Assembly (NCBI GenBank): GCA_030280995.1
Contig: JASXTE010000007.1
Span: 16,856,501-16,920,500, forward strand
Direction of reading: 5' to 3'
Origin: Hemileia vastatrix
Taxonomy: Eukaryota > Basidiomycota > Pucciniomycetes > Pucciniales > Zaghouaniaceae
Length of the DNA: 64,000 bases
The position numbers and the translations under genes are program-made. Of the stretch, positions 9,713-21,482 are shown piece after piece (positions within the stretch are counted from its first letter, which is position 1; each line of letters opens with the position of its first letter). The notes under the pieces are model-generated. The model was not told the DNA's origin. It worked only from the letters and a program-made list of their open reading frames with translations, and ran no database searches.

Positions 9713-10926
9713 ACAACTTCAACTGCATTATCTCCAATCATTCTTGTAACAACAAAAGGCCCTACAAATGGATCTTTCAATTTGTTGTTACCCTGTAAAT
9801 TGAAATGGACAGTAGATATCAACACTTCATCACCTTCATTAAATGTGTGCTCCTTATGAGATTTATCTCATATTTTCATCTCATATTCAAATTCTTTATT
9901 AATACAATTCTTAGCATGTTTCCTGCACAGTTGTTGAATTTGAACAAAATATTTGACACCAGGATGTAATTCCAATATAGGCAATTTACTATTGAGTATT
10001 TGAGCAGTAGTATTAGGGACATAACCTAGCCAAAGATAAAATGGCTTCTTTTGAGTAACAGAGTGAACAGTGCTATTATAAGCAAATTCAAGACCACGGA
10101 GCAAAGTAACCCAGTCATGAGTAAATCTGTCATTATCTTTATATTACAAGCCAAAGGCACAATAACTTCTAATCATATCTTCTAGAGTTTGAATCATTCT
10201 TTCAGCTAGACCATAAGTCTGGGGATGGTGAGCAGTAGATAATTTTAATTCACAACCACATATATCCATTAAAGACATCCAGAATTCAGATGTAAATTTG
10301 GGATCTCTGTCAGATATAATGGCTCTACAGAATCCAACTATATTGAACATATAAGAGCACCATAAGAAAGCTAAGTCTTTTGTGGAGACATTCTTGTGTG
10401 TGGGAAGAAATTTGCACATTTTAGTAAATCTATCCACTATTACCCAACAAGAATTATAACTGCCTTTACCTGCTACAGGAAGACCAGTGACAAAATCCAT
10501 ATTAATAATTTTCCAGGGAGCATCAGGTGCTTCAATATGTTTTAATAAACCTGCTCTTTTACCTGTCAACCTTTTAGATTTCTGGCAGGAATCACAAGAT
10601 TCAACATATAATTTTGTGTCTTCAGACATATTACCCCACCATGCAGTGTTTTTGATTCTAATCATTGTTTTTTCAAGATCAAAATGACCAGCTAATATGT
10701 CATCATGACAAAGTTTGAGGATAGTTTCTTTCATAGAAGAAGGAATTACAATTACATTAGTAAGTTTTCTTCTATAATATATATAACCATCTTCAATAGA
10801 AAACTTTCCCTTAATTAAAGCATTTTGATAATTTGCAGGAAGGGTTTTAATCAATGCTTGAATTGAAGCATTCTTAGGATTATTTAAGATAGTAACTAAT
10901 TTATTTAAATCAGAATCTTTATCATA
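9713..10926 (-). pseudogene. Element 1 integrase, broken
   Basis: This continues the pol interrupted at 2054. The minus strand encodes the zinc-binding region (CHDDILAGHFDLEKT then CDSCQKSKR), the integrase core (NMDFVTGLPVAGK, SDRDPKFTSEFWMSL, GLAERMIQTLEDM) and the start of the C-terminal domain (EFAYNSTVHSVTQ). The D,D,E residues are visible. Breaks: a stop at 10144-10146 (after FGL), one at 9868 (after YEMKI) and an in-frame stop near 10924. It is homologous throughout to 49700-50930 in element 3. Confidence 0.88.
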
Positions 10927-11463
10927 TTAATCCAGAATTAATTGTAATAACTTTACTTCCATATCAACTATAAATATACCATGGATATGAGCATTATCAT
11001 CTTCAGGTACATAGGCAGGATTGGAGTCATTATTTGGAGGAGGCAATCTGGACAGCATATCAACATTGGAGTAAACATTTCCAGCCCTATGGATAATTTT
11101 CATTCTTCCTCTGTATTCTTGAACAGCAAGTTTCCACCTAAACATATGTCTATTGGGTGTTTTTAGGTTTAAGAGGGACTTCACAGAACTACAGTCAGCT
11201 ATCAATTCAAACTTTTGATAATATAGGTAGTAATGAAGCTTCTCAAGAGCCCAAACAACTGCTAAGCACTCTGATTGAGTGGCGCCATATTTCAATTCAC
11301 TATTTCTCAACGTTCTTGAAATATAAAAAATTACAACCTCTGAGGATTTATCATTAATAATTTTTTTCTGGTGAAGGGAAGCACCCAGACCAACAAAGCT
11401 AGCATCTGTGTATAGGACAAAAGCTTTGTTGAAATCTGGAAGAGCCAAGATAGGGGCTGTCAT
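10927..11463 (-). pseudogene. Element 1 RNase H region
   Basis: A 178-residue open stretch carries the RNase H residues: D in YTDASFVGLG, E in SECLAVVWALEKL and D in ADCSSVKSLL, followed by a connector (RGRMKIIHRAGNVYSNVDML). Downstream reading passes a stop into the integrase at 10926. A frameshift near 11470 separates it from the RT. Confidence 0.86.
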
Positions 11464-11474
11464 TAAACAACATT

Positions 11475-12632
11475 TTAATGCACAAAAGCTTTTTGACCTT
11501 TGTTATACCAGATAAATGCAACATCTTTTCTAGTTAGTTTGGTAAGAGGAAAGGCTATGACCTGATAATTTTTAATATATTGTCTATAATAGCCGCACAT
11601 ACCCAAAAAACTTTGGATTTCTCTTACTGAAGTTGGTGCTTTTACATTTTGAATTGCAGAAACATTGTTGTGGTCTACACAAATCTGTAGGCCTGAAAAA
11701 ACATGTCCAAGGACTTTCAAAGATTGAAAACCAAATTTACACTTTTTCAAGGACAAGGTCATATTGAATTCATCCATTTTTTGAAAAACTCTATTTAAGT
11801 GAATCATATGTTCATCAAAAGTTTTAGAAAAAACTATAATATCATCACTATACACCACGAGCCATCCCTCAATTATTTCCTGATGGAAAGTGTTATCCAT
11901 GACTTTTTGAAAAACTGAAGGGGAATTTTTAGGGCCAAATGGCATTCTAACATACTTATATATTCCCATATGAGTAGCAATAAGTAAAAAATTATGAGAA
12001 TTTTTCTCAACTGGAACTTGATGATACCCTTTATTACCATCCAGACAACTAATAAATCTTGCACCTTGCAAGGTAGCATGTATTGAATTAATTGTGGGTA
12101 TAGGATAAATATCATCAACAGTATAAGTGTTTAATTCTCTGTAATCTCCACATAATCTAGCTTTATCTTTTTCATAAGAGATTAAAACTGGAGAGATGAC
12201 ACAATATTTTGGTGTAACATCTACTTTTTCAATAATATTCATATTCAATAAAGTGGAGATATTATCTTCTATATCCTTTCTTTTTGTGGGAGAAGCAGGG
12301 TAAGGTTTTTTCTTTAGGCTAGGAGGTATTTCATTTAAATTGCAAGATAGAGAAATTTTCATTTCATCTTTAACCAAGCCTAACACATGGGAACCATGAG
12401 CAAAAGCCATTGGGAAAGATGTAACTAAGGCTACTATTGAATCTTTCTGGTCAACAGTCAATTGATCACCAAATGAAGCTGTTTCAATATCAGACAATAA
12501 TACATTCATTTCCTCTGTTTTTCTACCTTTAAATTGGATCAAAGAATGAAAAGATTTTAACAAGGATGCAGAATGCTTTTTAGAAGAAGAAATTTTAAAT
12601 TTTTTTTCCCATTTATTCCCAAAGTAAAACAA
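11475..12632 (-). pseudogene. Element 1 reverse transcriptase
   Basis: A 385-residue open frame covers the protease-RT linker (MAFAHGSHVLG), the fingers (KKPYPASPTKRKDIED), LCGDYRELNTY, LDGNKGYHQVPVEK and the palm motif, here VYSDDIIVFSK. Elements 2 and 3 have YIDD, so the second active-site position is changed from Ile to Ser while both Asp residues remain. The thumb (LGHVFSGLQICVDHN) and connection follow. It ends by frameshift near 11475 before RNase H. Confidence 0.88.
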
Positions 12633-13480
12633 TTATTTGCAGGATCCAATTTAATGCCAAACATGGTTAAAATATTGTTTCCCATGATAAAAAAATTGCT
12701 TAGATTGTCATTTTTCATCACAAAAAATTCACATATAGCTCTGACAAAGCCACCATTATATTTAAAGAATACAGTGGTTTTGTATTTGCCAATGGGACAT
12801 AAAATAGAACCATAACCTTTCCATTTTTCAGATTTTATAGGTAATAATTTTCATTGATACGCCTTATCTACAGAAGCAAGTGCTTTTTCAGACACTACAC
12901 TTCCTCCAGAACCAGAGTCAAGAATAACCTCAACATTTTTACCATTAATGATAACTGGTTCCCTCAAAGGTGATATTAATATGGAACTGTCAGTAATATT
13001 TCTAATTACTTCAGCATTTTCTACAGAAGATAAGTCAATATCACAATTATCAGACCAATTATCTAAATATTGGGTATCCTTTTCTAAAACCAGAACTTCC
13101 TGAGAAGACTCATGGTCATAAAAGATATTGCTATTACAGTCACTGGAGGAATCATCAATATCAGCTGGAGTATTTTCAGATTCCTCATTTTGTTCTAAAA
13201 GATGAATTTTCTTGTCACAAATATGTCCTTTTTGCCATGTTTTGTTACATTTAAAACAAGTATTAGTTGCATATTTCTTTGAAGCAACTGGGGAAGAGGG
13301 TCTAACAGTTTTCTCTGGAAGTTTTGTGGAGGGCTTTTGTTGGTCATTATAAGATTTAAAAGGATAATTCCTTGGTTCATATTTATGATTTAGTAGGACT
13401 TCATTACAAATATTAATAAAGGAGGACTTCTTTCTTACATGCTCAGTCCTTGCCACAATCAAATCTCTCAGAGAATTTGG
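12633..13480 (-). pseudogene. Element 1 zinc knuckle and protease region
   Basis: An open stretch at 13462-12851 contains a Ty3-type zinc knuckle, CFKCNKTWQKGHICDKK (C-x2-C-x7-H-x-C), an acidic linker, and the aspartic protease start VILDSGSGGSVVSEKAL with the DSG catalytic triplet. After a stop at 12851 the rest of protease is recognisable by homology with element 3 down to the linker at 12633. An in-frame stop near 13478 separates it from capsid. Confidence 0.82.
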
Positions 13481-14211
13481 TTATTTGTAGAGAATTTTAT
13501 CTCTCCAAATATCATAATCCATTTTAGGATCTATGGTTCTAAGAATTTTTGTAATTTTCATAAGGAAAACAATAGGTTTTTCAGGAGAGGAGGACACATA
13601 TTTAGCATTCTCATATAATCTCTGCTGGGCAAGCCTGAATTTGAAACCACCAAATTGATTTTCAATCAATGTTTTCCACTCTTTCCAAGTATAATGTTGA
13701 ACGTCCAGTAAAACAGATTCATACCACATTAAAGCCACATTAGAAAATAAAGAAATTAATTTAGAGACAATTTATTCATCTGGAAATTTATAAGAGTTTT
13801 TCAGATTATCAATTCTCTGAACAAAGTGTTGCCAGTCAGATGAAGAGTCACCATCAAAAGTGGGATATTGATCCAGTTTGGGCCGATTTTTCTGGCTACT
13901 GGGATGGTCCATCATTTAGTTTGAATTATTTATCATTAATAATTCTAGAAGTTTAGTCAGGTGTTCAGAAATTTAATTATTTACAGAAACAGCTGGTACA
14001 TGACCATTACAAGATTTTTTGCTGGTAGAAAAATATTTTACAGACTCATTGTCAGTTTGTTTAATGGCTGAAATATGGGGAAGAAAAGAGCTGCTCTGTT
14101 AAGGTTCTTTTCCCTTATTTCTATGCAGCTTATGGGCAGCATTCTCATCTATACCATAATTATTGATGTTTAAGGCTGAAAATTTTTCCTGCAGGTCAGA
14201 CAAATAGTTTC
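13481..14211 (-). pseudogene. Element 1 capsid region of gag, broken
   Basis: The open part 13738-13481 encodes a retrotransposon capsid segment (MALMWYESVLLD, WKEWKTLIENQFGG, LAQQRLYENAKY, LRTIDPKMDYDIW). Upstream sequence to 14211 matches the element 3 linker but has several stops. The frame is interrupted at 14211 by a solo LTR-B; GTTTC at 14207-14211 is repeated at 15714-15718, where gag resumes. Confidence 0.84.
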
Positions 14212-15713
14212 TGTCAGGCTGAGGTCAAGTACAAAGACGTGAACTAGCTTGAATGGTCAGTTGTCTAGAAGATTTTAATGGTCCTATATGAATACTGTAG
14301 TACAAATCCAACAAATAGTAAAATATAATCCAAAATAAAGGTCTCAGTAATATAATTCTCACTATTTTTATATGTGGCTTACAATCTTTTTAGTTGGCAG
14401 AAAAATGGAGTTTAATAATTTGGATACTACTCAAAAGTCTTATAAAAGTACTAATTGATGTGTATTGTAATTGATTTGGTTATATGGTGTAAATTGTAAT
14501 GATAAAGAATGTAGAAACACAACCCAAAAACCTCCTCCTTTTATACACACTGAGTTAACCAATGATTCCTTTGATGTACCACCCAATACACAGTTAATGA
14601 CGCCTCAAAACAACTAATAGACATGCCCATCAACATTCCTAGTAACCCATGACATATTTAGAAGAGTAACAACCGTCAAAATCCTGTAATAATAAGGTAA
14701 ATCCATCAAAATTAAAGAATGAGATAAAAAGAGAGTATATGATTATTAAACAATAATATAAAAGTCTAAAGGGGAATTTTTTAATGTTAATAATAGCTTA
14801 ATAATAAGGGGGATTCACTGTAGAAATAATGGGGCTAATTCTGACATTATACTACATGAAATTCAAATTCAAAAATAACCAATATTGACTGAGAAAACAC
14901 CCAAAAACTCAAAAAAGAGCGTGAGATGTGGGGTAACTACATGCAGTCCTTGGCAGGCGCTTGCACGGGTAAATCCTTTACTAATTTTAGGCGAATTCAA
15001 GCGTGGTGATGAAATAAGATGCCAAGAGTGAGGTTATTAATGAAATTAGTGCATATAAACAAGGTCAATGCATTATTAATTAAGCTAGGACACTAAATAA
15101 GCGCCTCATGCCTATTTTAGCGTGTTTCCCCACAGTGGGCGTAGAATGTGGGGTAATTATAGTTTGAAAAAGCTAACTTTGCTAAAAATGAAGCTATTCA
15201 CATGGGAAAAAAGCAGGCAGTATGTTGCCAGTACACAGAAGCCATTTCTGGCATAAAAAACACCAAATTTGAAAAGTGTTATTTTTATACATTTAAATAG
15301 CCAAATCAATAGTACTAAATGAGAAAAATTGATCTGTGAAAGAACAATTTTGATATTCTCAAATTTATGGCACATATAGTCAACTTTTAAGTGAAATAAA
15401 GTTCATTTCTTGTTTTTTGCATAAAACAGTGAAAATAACAGCTTTAAGTGTACTTAAAAATTATGTAGCCTTATACTTAAGGTTCTTAGGATTACCCTAA
15501 CCTATTCCAACTTAATATTAAGTACATAAGACTTATAAAAGGTGGATATATGCGTGTATATAAGGTGTTATAATGGCATATTTTGTATATTATCATAATT
15601 TTACTTATGTATACTGTTGGTGTACTCTTAATTATTATTCCCATGTATAGTTCATGTGTTTAACATAACTTATAAGTACTTTTTACTGAGTCCTGGGGAT
15701 ATACAGGCTTACA
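14212..15713 (-). repeat. Solo LTR-B inserted in element 1 gag
   Basis: This 1502-bp sequence starts TGTCAGGCTGAGG and ends CAGGCTTACA on the plus strand, with the perfect 5-bp TSD GTTTC on both sides. No internal region is present, so it is a solo LTR left by LTR-LTR recombination. A TATA-like ttttatacaca lies near 14539-14549. It is homologous to 24567-26059 and 40073-41566. Confidence 0.94.
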
Positions 15714-16580
15714 GTTTCTTAACCTTGGGATTTCAGACATCTGGTCATTAATTTTTGCCAGGGATAAAACATTTCTATCCTCAAAAACTGTGTGTTTGGT
15801 ACTTAGTGCATGGAAATCATTTTTTAGCTTTTTCAACTCATTTTTTAGAGATTTTATTTCACCTTTTAATGAATTATTTTCCTCAATAAGGGGTTTCAAT
15901 TCACTCAGTGTTTTATGCAGACTAATATTCTTATCTGAGATAGCTCTATGGTCACTCCTTATTTGTTTTTGTTGGCTAAGAAAAATATTCAAGGTTTCTT
16001 TGATTTTAAAATAAGCTGTATCTTGTACAGAAGAACTCACTTTACAATGCAAGTGCAAATTATTTAATTTATCACTCTCATGTATTAACACATCTCTCAA
16101 ATGTTTGCCTTTCACAACATTAAAATCAAATGTATCTTTCAATATTTCTTCAGAAGTTTTCTCAATTAAAGTATAGACTTCAGGGGAAACAGAATCATTA
16201 TTAATTTCAAGAGAAGGATTAATTAAAGAAGTAGAAGTCAAATGTAAAGCTTCATCAAATGATAATTTGCTAATTACATCATTGGGGCTACTCATTAAAG
16301 GAAGTTGTCTTTTTAAAGGTTTAACTTTTCTTTCACCAGGATCCACAATATTACCTGTGGAAGAAGATTTGTTATTATACATACCAACATGTTCATCAAA
16401 CAAATTACCTACTATGGCAAGGGAGGAAAATTCCCCTGTGCCTTCCTTCTTTTGCCTCCCTGATAAGGATGGGGCTGAGGAGATTGATGGTAGGTTTGTG
16501 TTCTGGATGGGCCAGGGTGTTGAGCTGTTGGCTGCTGAACATTCTGTTGGTAATGGCTCATCAGATAGTCCCATTTCCAC
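15714..16580 (-). pseudogene. Element 1 gag frame b: coiled-coil N-terminal part
   Basis: Reading from 16580 gives MEMGLSDEP..., continuing through GNIVDPGERKVKP, then a long Leu/Lys/Glu coiled coil (IKETLNIFLSQQKQ, LKPLIEENNSLKGEIKSL). It is about 80% identical to element 3 frame b from 55048. It stays open until the solo LTR-B at 15713. It is the part of Gag-Pol upstream of capsid; entry is probably by -1 slip from ORF1 (see 54880-54886) or by an internal ATG. Confidence 0.8.
16355..16412 (-). other. Candidate intron 2 of element 1 (58 nt)
   Basis: GTAGGT donor, TAATAAC branch-like motif and CTTCTTCCACAG acceptor, 58 nt, at the ORF1 stop. It has the same place and length as in elements 2, 3 and 5. 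The donor is weakened by one base relative to GTAAGT. Confidence 0.45.
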
Positions 16581-16924
16581 TGCTCCACCTGCAGAGTGTT
16601 TTTCTTTTGAGAGAAGGAGCTGGGTGCCTGATGGGGCTGAGGTTGAGGCTGAGGCTGAGAGGCTGTGAAAGGAGGAGTTTGAGCCTGTTTGGGATTTAAT
16701 AACTCCTGCATCTGTTGCCAGAGTGTGTCTACTCTTGCCTTGTACTTCATACTTTCTGCCTTCAGTTATTTTATGTGACTGGAAAGGTTTTTTACTTGTT
16801 GAGTCAGTGGTATCTTTTTTATTTTTTTACCTTTGAGTGGATTTTCCTGATTTATCAGAGGTTTTTCTTCTTTCAGAGGTGTTTGGTGAGGGGGGTTTGC
16901 CACTTCTCCTGCCATTTCAACGTC
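16412..16924 (-). pseudogene. Element 1 ORF1 exon 2 (frame a)
   Basis: Frame a after intron 1 begins DVEMAG and includes a coiled-coil segment (KARVDTLWQQMQELL), a Gln/Pro-rich linker, VEQWKWDYLMSHYQQN and HPYQGGKRRK. It ends GNFPPLP and TAG at 16412-16414; the TAG stands where other copies have TGG followed by TAA. The slip heptamer present in element 3 has become GGGGAAT here. Upstream parts (16751-16924) are decayed. Confidence 0.7.
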
Positions 16925-16979
16925 CTGAAGGTTTTTTTTCAGCTGAAGAATTTTTGTAAGTTAATTTAGAAGAACCTAC
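16925..16979 (-). other. Intron 1 of element 1 (55 nt)
   Basis: The donor GTAGGT follows GAATCT and the acceptor CCTTCAG precedes GACGTTGAAATG. It is phase 0 on both sides, shifting exon 1 (frame b) into frame a. The donor has drifted by one base from the GTAAGT or GTGAGT of other copies. Confidence 0.65.
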
Positions 16980-17054
16980 AGATTCAGTGTCAACATGCAT
17001 TTCAATCTCATCCACATGTAAGTTATCCATGCTGTTAGCCAAACTACTGGACAT
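16980..17054 (-). CDS. Element 1 ORF1 exon 1 (25 codons)
   Basis: ATG at 17052-17054 opens a 25-codon exon rich in Asp, Glu, Leu and Met (MSSSLANSMDNLHVDEIEM), ending in ESV-type sequence at the donor. Element 3 exon 1 is also 25 codons with a matching MDNxxVDEIEI core, which fixes this start. It joins to frame a at 16924. Confidence 0.65.
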
Positions 17055-17736
17055 TAACACTGTGAACAAAGAATCAAAATTATTTTAATGATTCAAATTT
17101 TTATTTTCAAAATAAAATATAATTAATTGATTTTTTAACAAACCAAGAAAAAAAATTTAAAATTTTTAATTCAAAAATCAATTAAATAAAAAATGTAATA
17201 CAAATATATGTAATTACAATTTTATATTAAGAAATATTAATAATTATAATGGGACTAACCAAAAAAGGTTTTATAAGTCAACCAAAAATATATTGGAAAT
17301 ATTGGGACTAAGCACTGAGTACTATTATGGTCAACCAATAAATCAAAAAATATATTAATAAAATTAATTTAATAATTTATTAAAAATTTAATGATCTTCT
17401 AGGACTAAGAATATAACTCTATTATGGTCAACTAGGAAAAAAAACAATTTTTTTTTTGAACACTTACACTCAGTGAATCAGCAATTAAGCCACAATCACT
17501 GTTATTGCAATAAAAATTTAATAAGTTAAGTGAGAGGTGCAAAGGTTAACTTACTATAGTGATTGAGAAATCACCTAAAAATTATATATTATTTAATTTG
17601 ATATAAACATAACAGGGCAAACCCAAGTTCGAAACACGGTTGCAGCAAAAATTCTAATTTGGCTTGGGTGGTCCGTGCGCAGTGTCATTTGTCGCAAGGT
17701 GGCGTATTGTTGTCATCATTTGGAAAGGCCTCCAAA
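17055..17736 (-). other. Element 1 5' leader: three hairpins and primer site
   Basis: Hairpins at 17250-17284 (TGG/CCA outer stem), 17301-17339 (ATTGG/CCAAT) and 17399-17435 (CTAG/CTAG) all keep GAC...GTC plus a two-base AA bulge on the plus strand. The primer site at 17722-17734 reads TGGAGGCCTTTCC on the minus strand, two bases inside the LTR. Otherwise AT-rich and non-coding. Confidence 0.7.
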
Positions 17737-18998
17737 TGTAAGCCAGTTGTCTAGAAGAACAAAGAAATATAAGGGAACTAGGATAAGGTGAGGAGATAGT
17801 AATTAATAATAAGTAAGATTTAAAATTTTAATTAAAAGAAGAGAGAGAAATAAAGAATTGCAACAACAATTTCCTGAGTAGAGACACAATGGGAGGTTCA
17901 ATTTAAATATAATAATAATTATTTTAATAAGTAATAACTCAATGCACCGCTCACAATTATTATTATTAACAGACTTAGAGCAACCTTTGATTATTTATAT
18001 AATATTTAGATTAGAAATTTTATACTAATAAAAATAGAAATAAACGTATTAAATTAAAAGATATGTTTAAATTGAGTGTATAATAAGTGATGGGCTAAAG
18101 GGGATTAACCAAGGCCCTTTTATAGATCAGGGGACCTCTGAAGTGCCACAAATCAGTATATACAAAATAGTAATAAGCTAAAACAAGAATATAAAAGAAT
18201 AGAAATGAAGCATAGATATTAAGAGAAAAACATGAAACAATTAACTAAACCCATGAAAAAGTAACTAGTTTTCCAACCATAATTTCCCAAACCAGTTAAT
18301 TAAAATAGTGAGTAGCTAAGTAAGCCTGAAACATAAGAACTGTAAGAAAAAGAATCCAAAACAGACATTACAGTAGGGTGTAAATGTTTTAATTGAAACA
18401 AAAAATTATTTTGACGCAAACAAAGTATGTAATCAAATTTAATTCAGTGTAAAGCAAAAATTAATTAATTTTTTAACTATGCAATTAAATAACTAGTTTA
18501 AATGAAACAAGTAATTAATTTAATGATATTGCTAATTTAAATTGAGAAATTGAATACTTTTTTATTAAATAAGTGTGTTACTTTATTTAATATTTTATTG
18601 ACACAATTAAGGGTCAAAAAAGCGCCACTATTTATGGATAATATTTTATATGAAAAGGTTTCGTTACATATTTAAATTAAATATTTAATGTAATTATAAT
18701 ATAAGATAATTAAAAGGATGTAATTATATTATAAAAATGTAATTAATTATTTATTTATTAAATACATAAAAAATGCATCCCTTTATATGGAATATGATAA
18801 TTAAATTGATGTATACTTAATTTATATGATAATAAAATTAATATAAGATTTATTTTACTTATAAAATAATATATTTATATAATATATTATTTAATATAAA
18901 TATAATGTAAATACATAAGCTGCAATTATTGTGTCCTCTTTTAATTTCAATAAAATTTTATTTTTATTTACTGGGCTCCTGGAACAGCCTGTCTGACA
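17737..18998 (-). repeat. 5' LTR of element 1 (LTR-A)
   Basis: 1262 bp, TGTAAGCC... to ...TCTGACA on the plus strand. A TATAAAAGGGCC promoter box (minus strand) is near 18113-18124. TSD CTATG follows at 18999-19003. Confidence 0.93.
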
Positions 18999-19975
18999 CT
19001 ATGGGTAAACATGCTAATAAAAGCAAAAGGTGCTTATTTAGTTTCCTAATTTAATTATTAGTGCATTTACCTCATTATATGCACTAATTTCATTAATAAC
19101 CTCAAGATTGGTGCCTATAATTCACTACCATGCTTAAAATCACCTATTTAGTCAAGGATCTACCCGTGCAAGCACCTGTCAAGAGACTGCATTCAGTTAC
19201 CCCAAATTTCACGTCTTATTTTGGGTTTATCAATGGTTTCTAAGTGAATAGTGGTCATATTTTGATGGGGATTTCACATAGTAATTTGGAATAATTAGCC
19301 CTTTCATTTCTACTTTTAATTCCCATCAGTTATGTTTTATAATTAGTTCTATTCTTTACTTTTTTAGTCTTTTATTTTAAGGTATTACATGCATATACTC
19401 TCTTTTTGGCTTATTCTTATATTTTGATGGATTATCCCTATTATTCCAGAATTTTGGCATGTGATATCAATGGTGGGTTATTGTGTGATTAAGAGTAATT
19501 AAAGGTCTTTGAGTAGGAATAGGAGTAAGGACAAAGGATCTGTGGGTTATATTGGAGGGTCAGTGATAAATTAAGGGTGGTTTTTTAAAGAGGTAAAAGT
19601 GAGGAGGAGTTGTCTATATAATTGGGGGGATTTGGTTTGAAATTCCTTAGAATTAAATTATAATATTGTTGTGATAGTAGTTACATTTATATAAAGCTAT
19701 TATTTTTTCTTACCTTACTTAATAATCAATTTCTGTTCAAACTTATAAAAAACTTAAATACCTTTTTATTATGAAGTTGAAATCCTTTGTGAGATTACTT
19801 TAATTTTAGTGTTACTCTACCATACATTATTATTCACTCCAAACTTGCCTAAAAGCAGGTGATTTATTATTGACATATCTTTGAATCTCTTCCTCAAAGT
19901 AGTCCTCAATCAACTATTCCAATCTCACTTACTCAGGAAGACCCTTGACCTTGTGCATAGGCTGTCGGGTGACAC
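18999..19975 (+). repeat. Right part of the mosaic LTR (family E)
   Basis: From 19004 to about 19470 the sequence matches LTR-B read in its transcription direction (reverse complement of the 40.56-41.0 kb region). After that it resembles the 3' half of LTR-D (27620-27972): it shares TTCCTTAGAATTAAATTATA near 19650 and ends GACCTTGTGCATAGGCTGTCGGGTGACA-like at 19975. No internal element follows, so it is probably a solo LTR. Its TSD cannot be checked because the left end is outside the window. Confidence 0.7.
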
Positions 19976-20143
19976 GAAAATGTCCATTGCTATGTAGCAA
20001 CATGCAACTCTTGAAAGAGGAACAAAGTCAGCCCAAAATTAACACCACTAACCCTGTTAAGTATACCCAAGCCACCACATGAATAGCTTTCTTATGATCT
20101 TATAGTGAAGTTACCCAGATAAAAAGGAAAGAAAACTATCCTT

Positions 20144-20296
20144 AAAATAGTTGACCACTGCACCAAGATTGAATAATCTGTCCCCACTACTACTAAGGTT
20201 ATGCCAGAGGGTATTTCAGACTTAATGGTGGCTCATGTCTAAAATTTACATGGAATACCTGACAGAATAGTATCAGATAGGGGAAGTATTGAATTG
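20144..20296 (+). pseudogene. Integrase core scrap
   Basis: 51 codons with two stops still read as a Ty3-type integrase: IVDHCTK, then SVPTTTKVMPEGISDL and NLHGIPDRIVSDRGS. The VDxxTK and IVSDRGS motifs place it in the catalytic core around the second Asp. Sequence either side (19976-20412) gives nothing else recognisable. Confidence 0.6.
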
Positions 20297-20412
20297 TTGC
20301 TATTGAGTTAGTTAGTTCAGTAAAGATCCATAAGCAATAATAATTACATAGCTCATGGAAAGTTTATTTTGAAGCTCCTTTCTGTACTTTGAATAAGTCA
20401 CATTTCATGTTG

Positions 20413-21380
20413 TTGAAAGACTCTTGCAGTTGCCTTTCTGTAAGAAGAAGCCAGGGGAGTTGTATAAACCTAAGAAAACCCTGTCCCTTAGATTTAAACA
20501 AGAGTTCTCAATAATCTAAGCTATTATGTCTGCTTGATATGAAAAGGATTTCTCAACCAGTTTTTTTAACACTTTTGAGATGTTATAATGAATGTTCTAT
20601 GAACAATATAATGAAATACAAAAAAAATTGTACCAGGGAAAAGTTATTTAAATGATTGCAGATATATGTTTTTATAAGGTATTTATTTTATGAAAATAAT
20701 TTTAAGTTTGAGATCTTGAAGTTTATACCTTTCTAATGGTACCCTACAAGTATATCTTTATGAATTCTGTAGAATATTTTATATAATTCCTAAAATGTTA
20801 AAAATTTATAGGTACTGTTAAATATGTAATATTATGTTAAGATACTTACAATTATGTGCTTATCGGTTACTTATTGTAAAAATCTGATGATTTTCTATGC
20901 TCTACATTTGAGTCTGCAGTCAAATCTATGCATATAGTAGCCACATGACCCTGTTTCCCCATTCAGGTGTGTCCTGGAGCTCATCTGGATCTCCACAGAG
21001 CTTGTCCAGACTTTTTGACTCAATTGAAATAAGAAAACTACTATAAAATTCTATTAAAATTCAGGATGATAGCTAAAATTCTTCTTAATAATTTCCAGCA
21101 CTTTTTGTAGCCTGAAAAGCCCTATTCACTGATCTTAAAATTATCAAAGTCAAGTAAAACTCTTTAAATCACCAAATAAAAATATTAAAAATATAAAAAA
21201 AATTAAGAAAAATCAAGAAAAATTCCTAAGTGTCTTGAGAATCTGTGATATCTTTCCCATACACTTTTCATCCTATTAAAATAATTTTAGCTGCAAAATA
21301 AATGGTTAAATATGAGAATTTTTATAACTTCCTTTTACACTTTTTATAGCCAATTTTCTTCACAATAATATTTTAATATA
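20413..21380 (+). repeat. Interspersed repeat R1, copy 1
   Basis: This non-coding stretch aligns by eye with 60824-61850 in the same orientation. Shared blocks are GAAAGACT...CAGTTGCC, AAACCTAAGAAAACCCTGTCCC, ATGGTACCCTA and CCATTCACTGA, with many substitutions between. Neither end shows clear LTR or TIR termini. Orientation is arbitrary. Type unknown; a decayed LTR or a retroposon are possible. Confidence 0.55.
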
Positions 21381-21482
21381 GAAAAATTAAGGTCAGAAAA
21401 ATTCTTAATGAGTGTCCCCTAAATTTTTCTAAACCATATTAGTTCCATAAAAAACTTTAGACGAATCATTCCATATAGGACA

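Larger units (their letters stand above)
468..18998 (-). mobile_element. Element 1: Ty3/Gypsy retrotransposon, LTR-A family, decayed, with nested insertions
   Basis: Two LTRs of about 1.26 kb (468-1726 and 17737-18998) bound it, with the perfect 5-bp TSD CTATG at 463-467 and 18999-19003. Order on the minus strand is LTR, primer site, hairpin leader, ORF1, capsid, zinc knuckle/protease, RT, RNase H, integrase, chromodomain, polypurine tract, LTR. Element 2 (2060-9707) interrupts the integrase end and a solo LTR-B (14212-15713) interrupts gag. Many stops and frameshifts are present, so it is inactive. It inserted into the family E LTR and was later hit twice. Confidence 0.93.
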
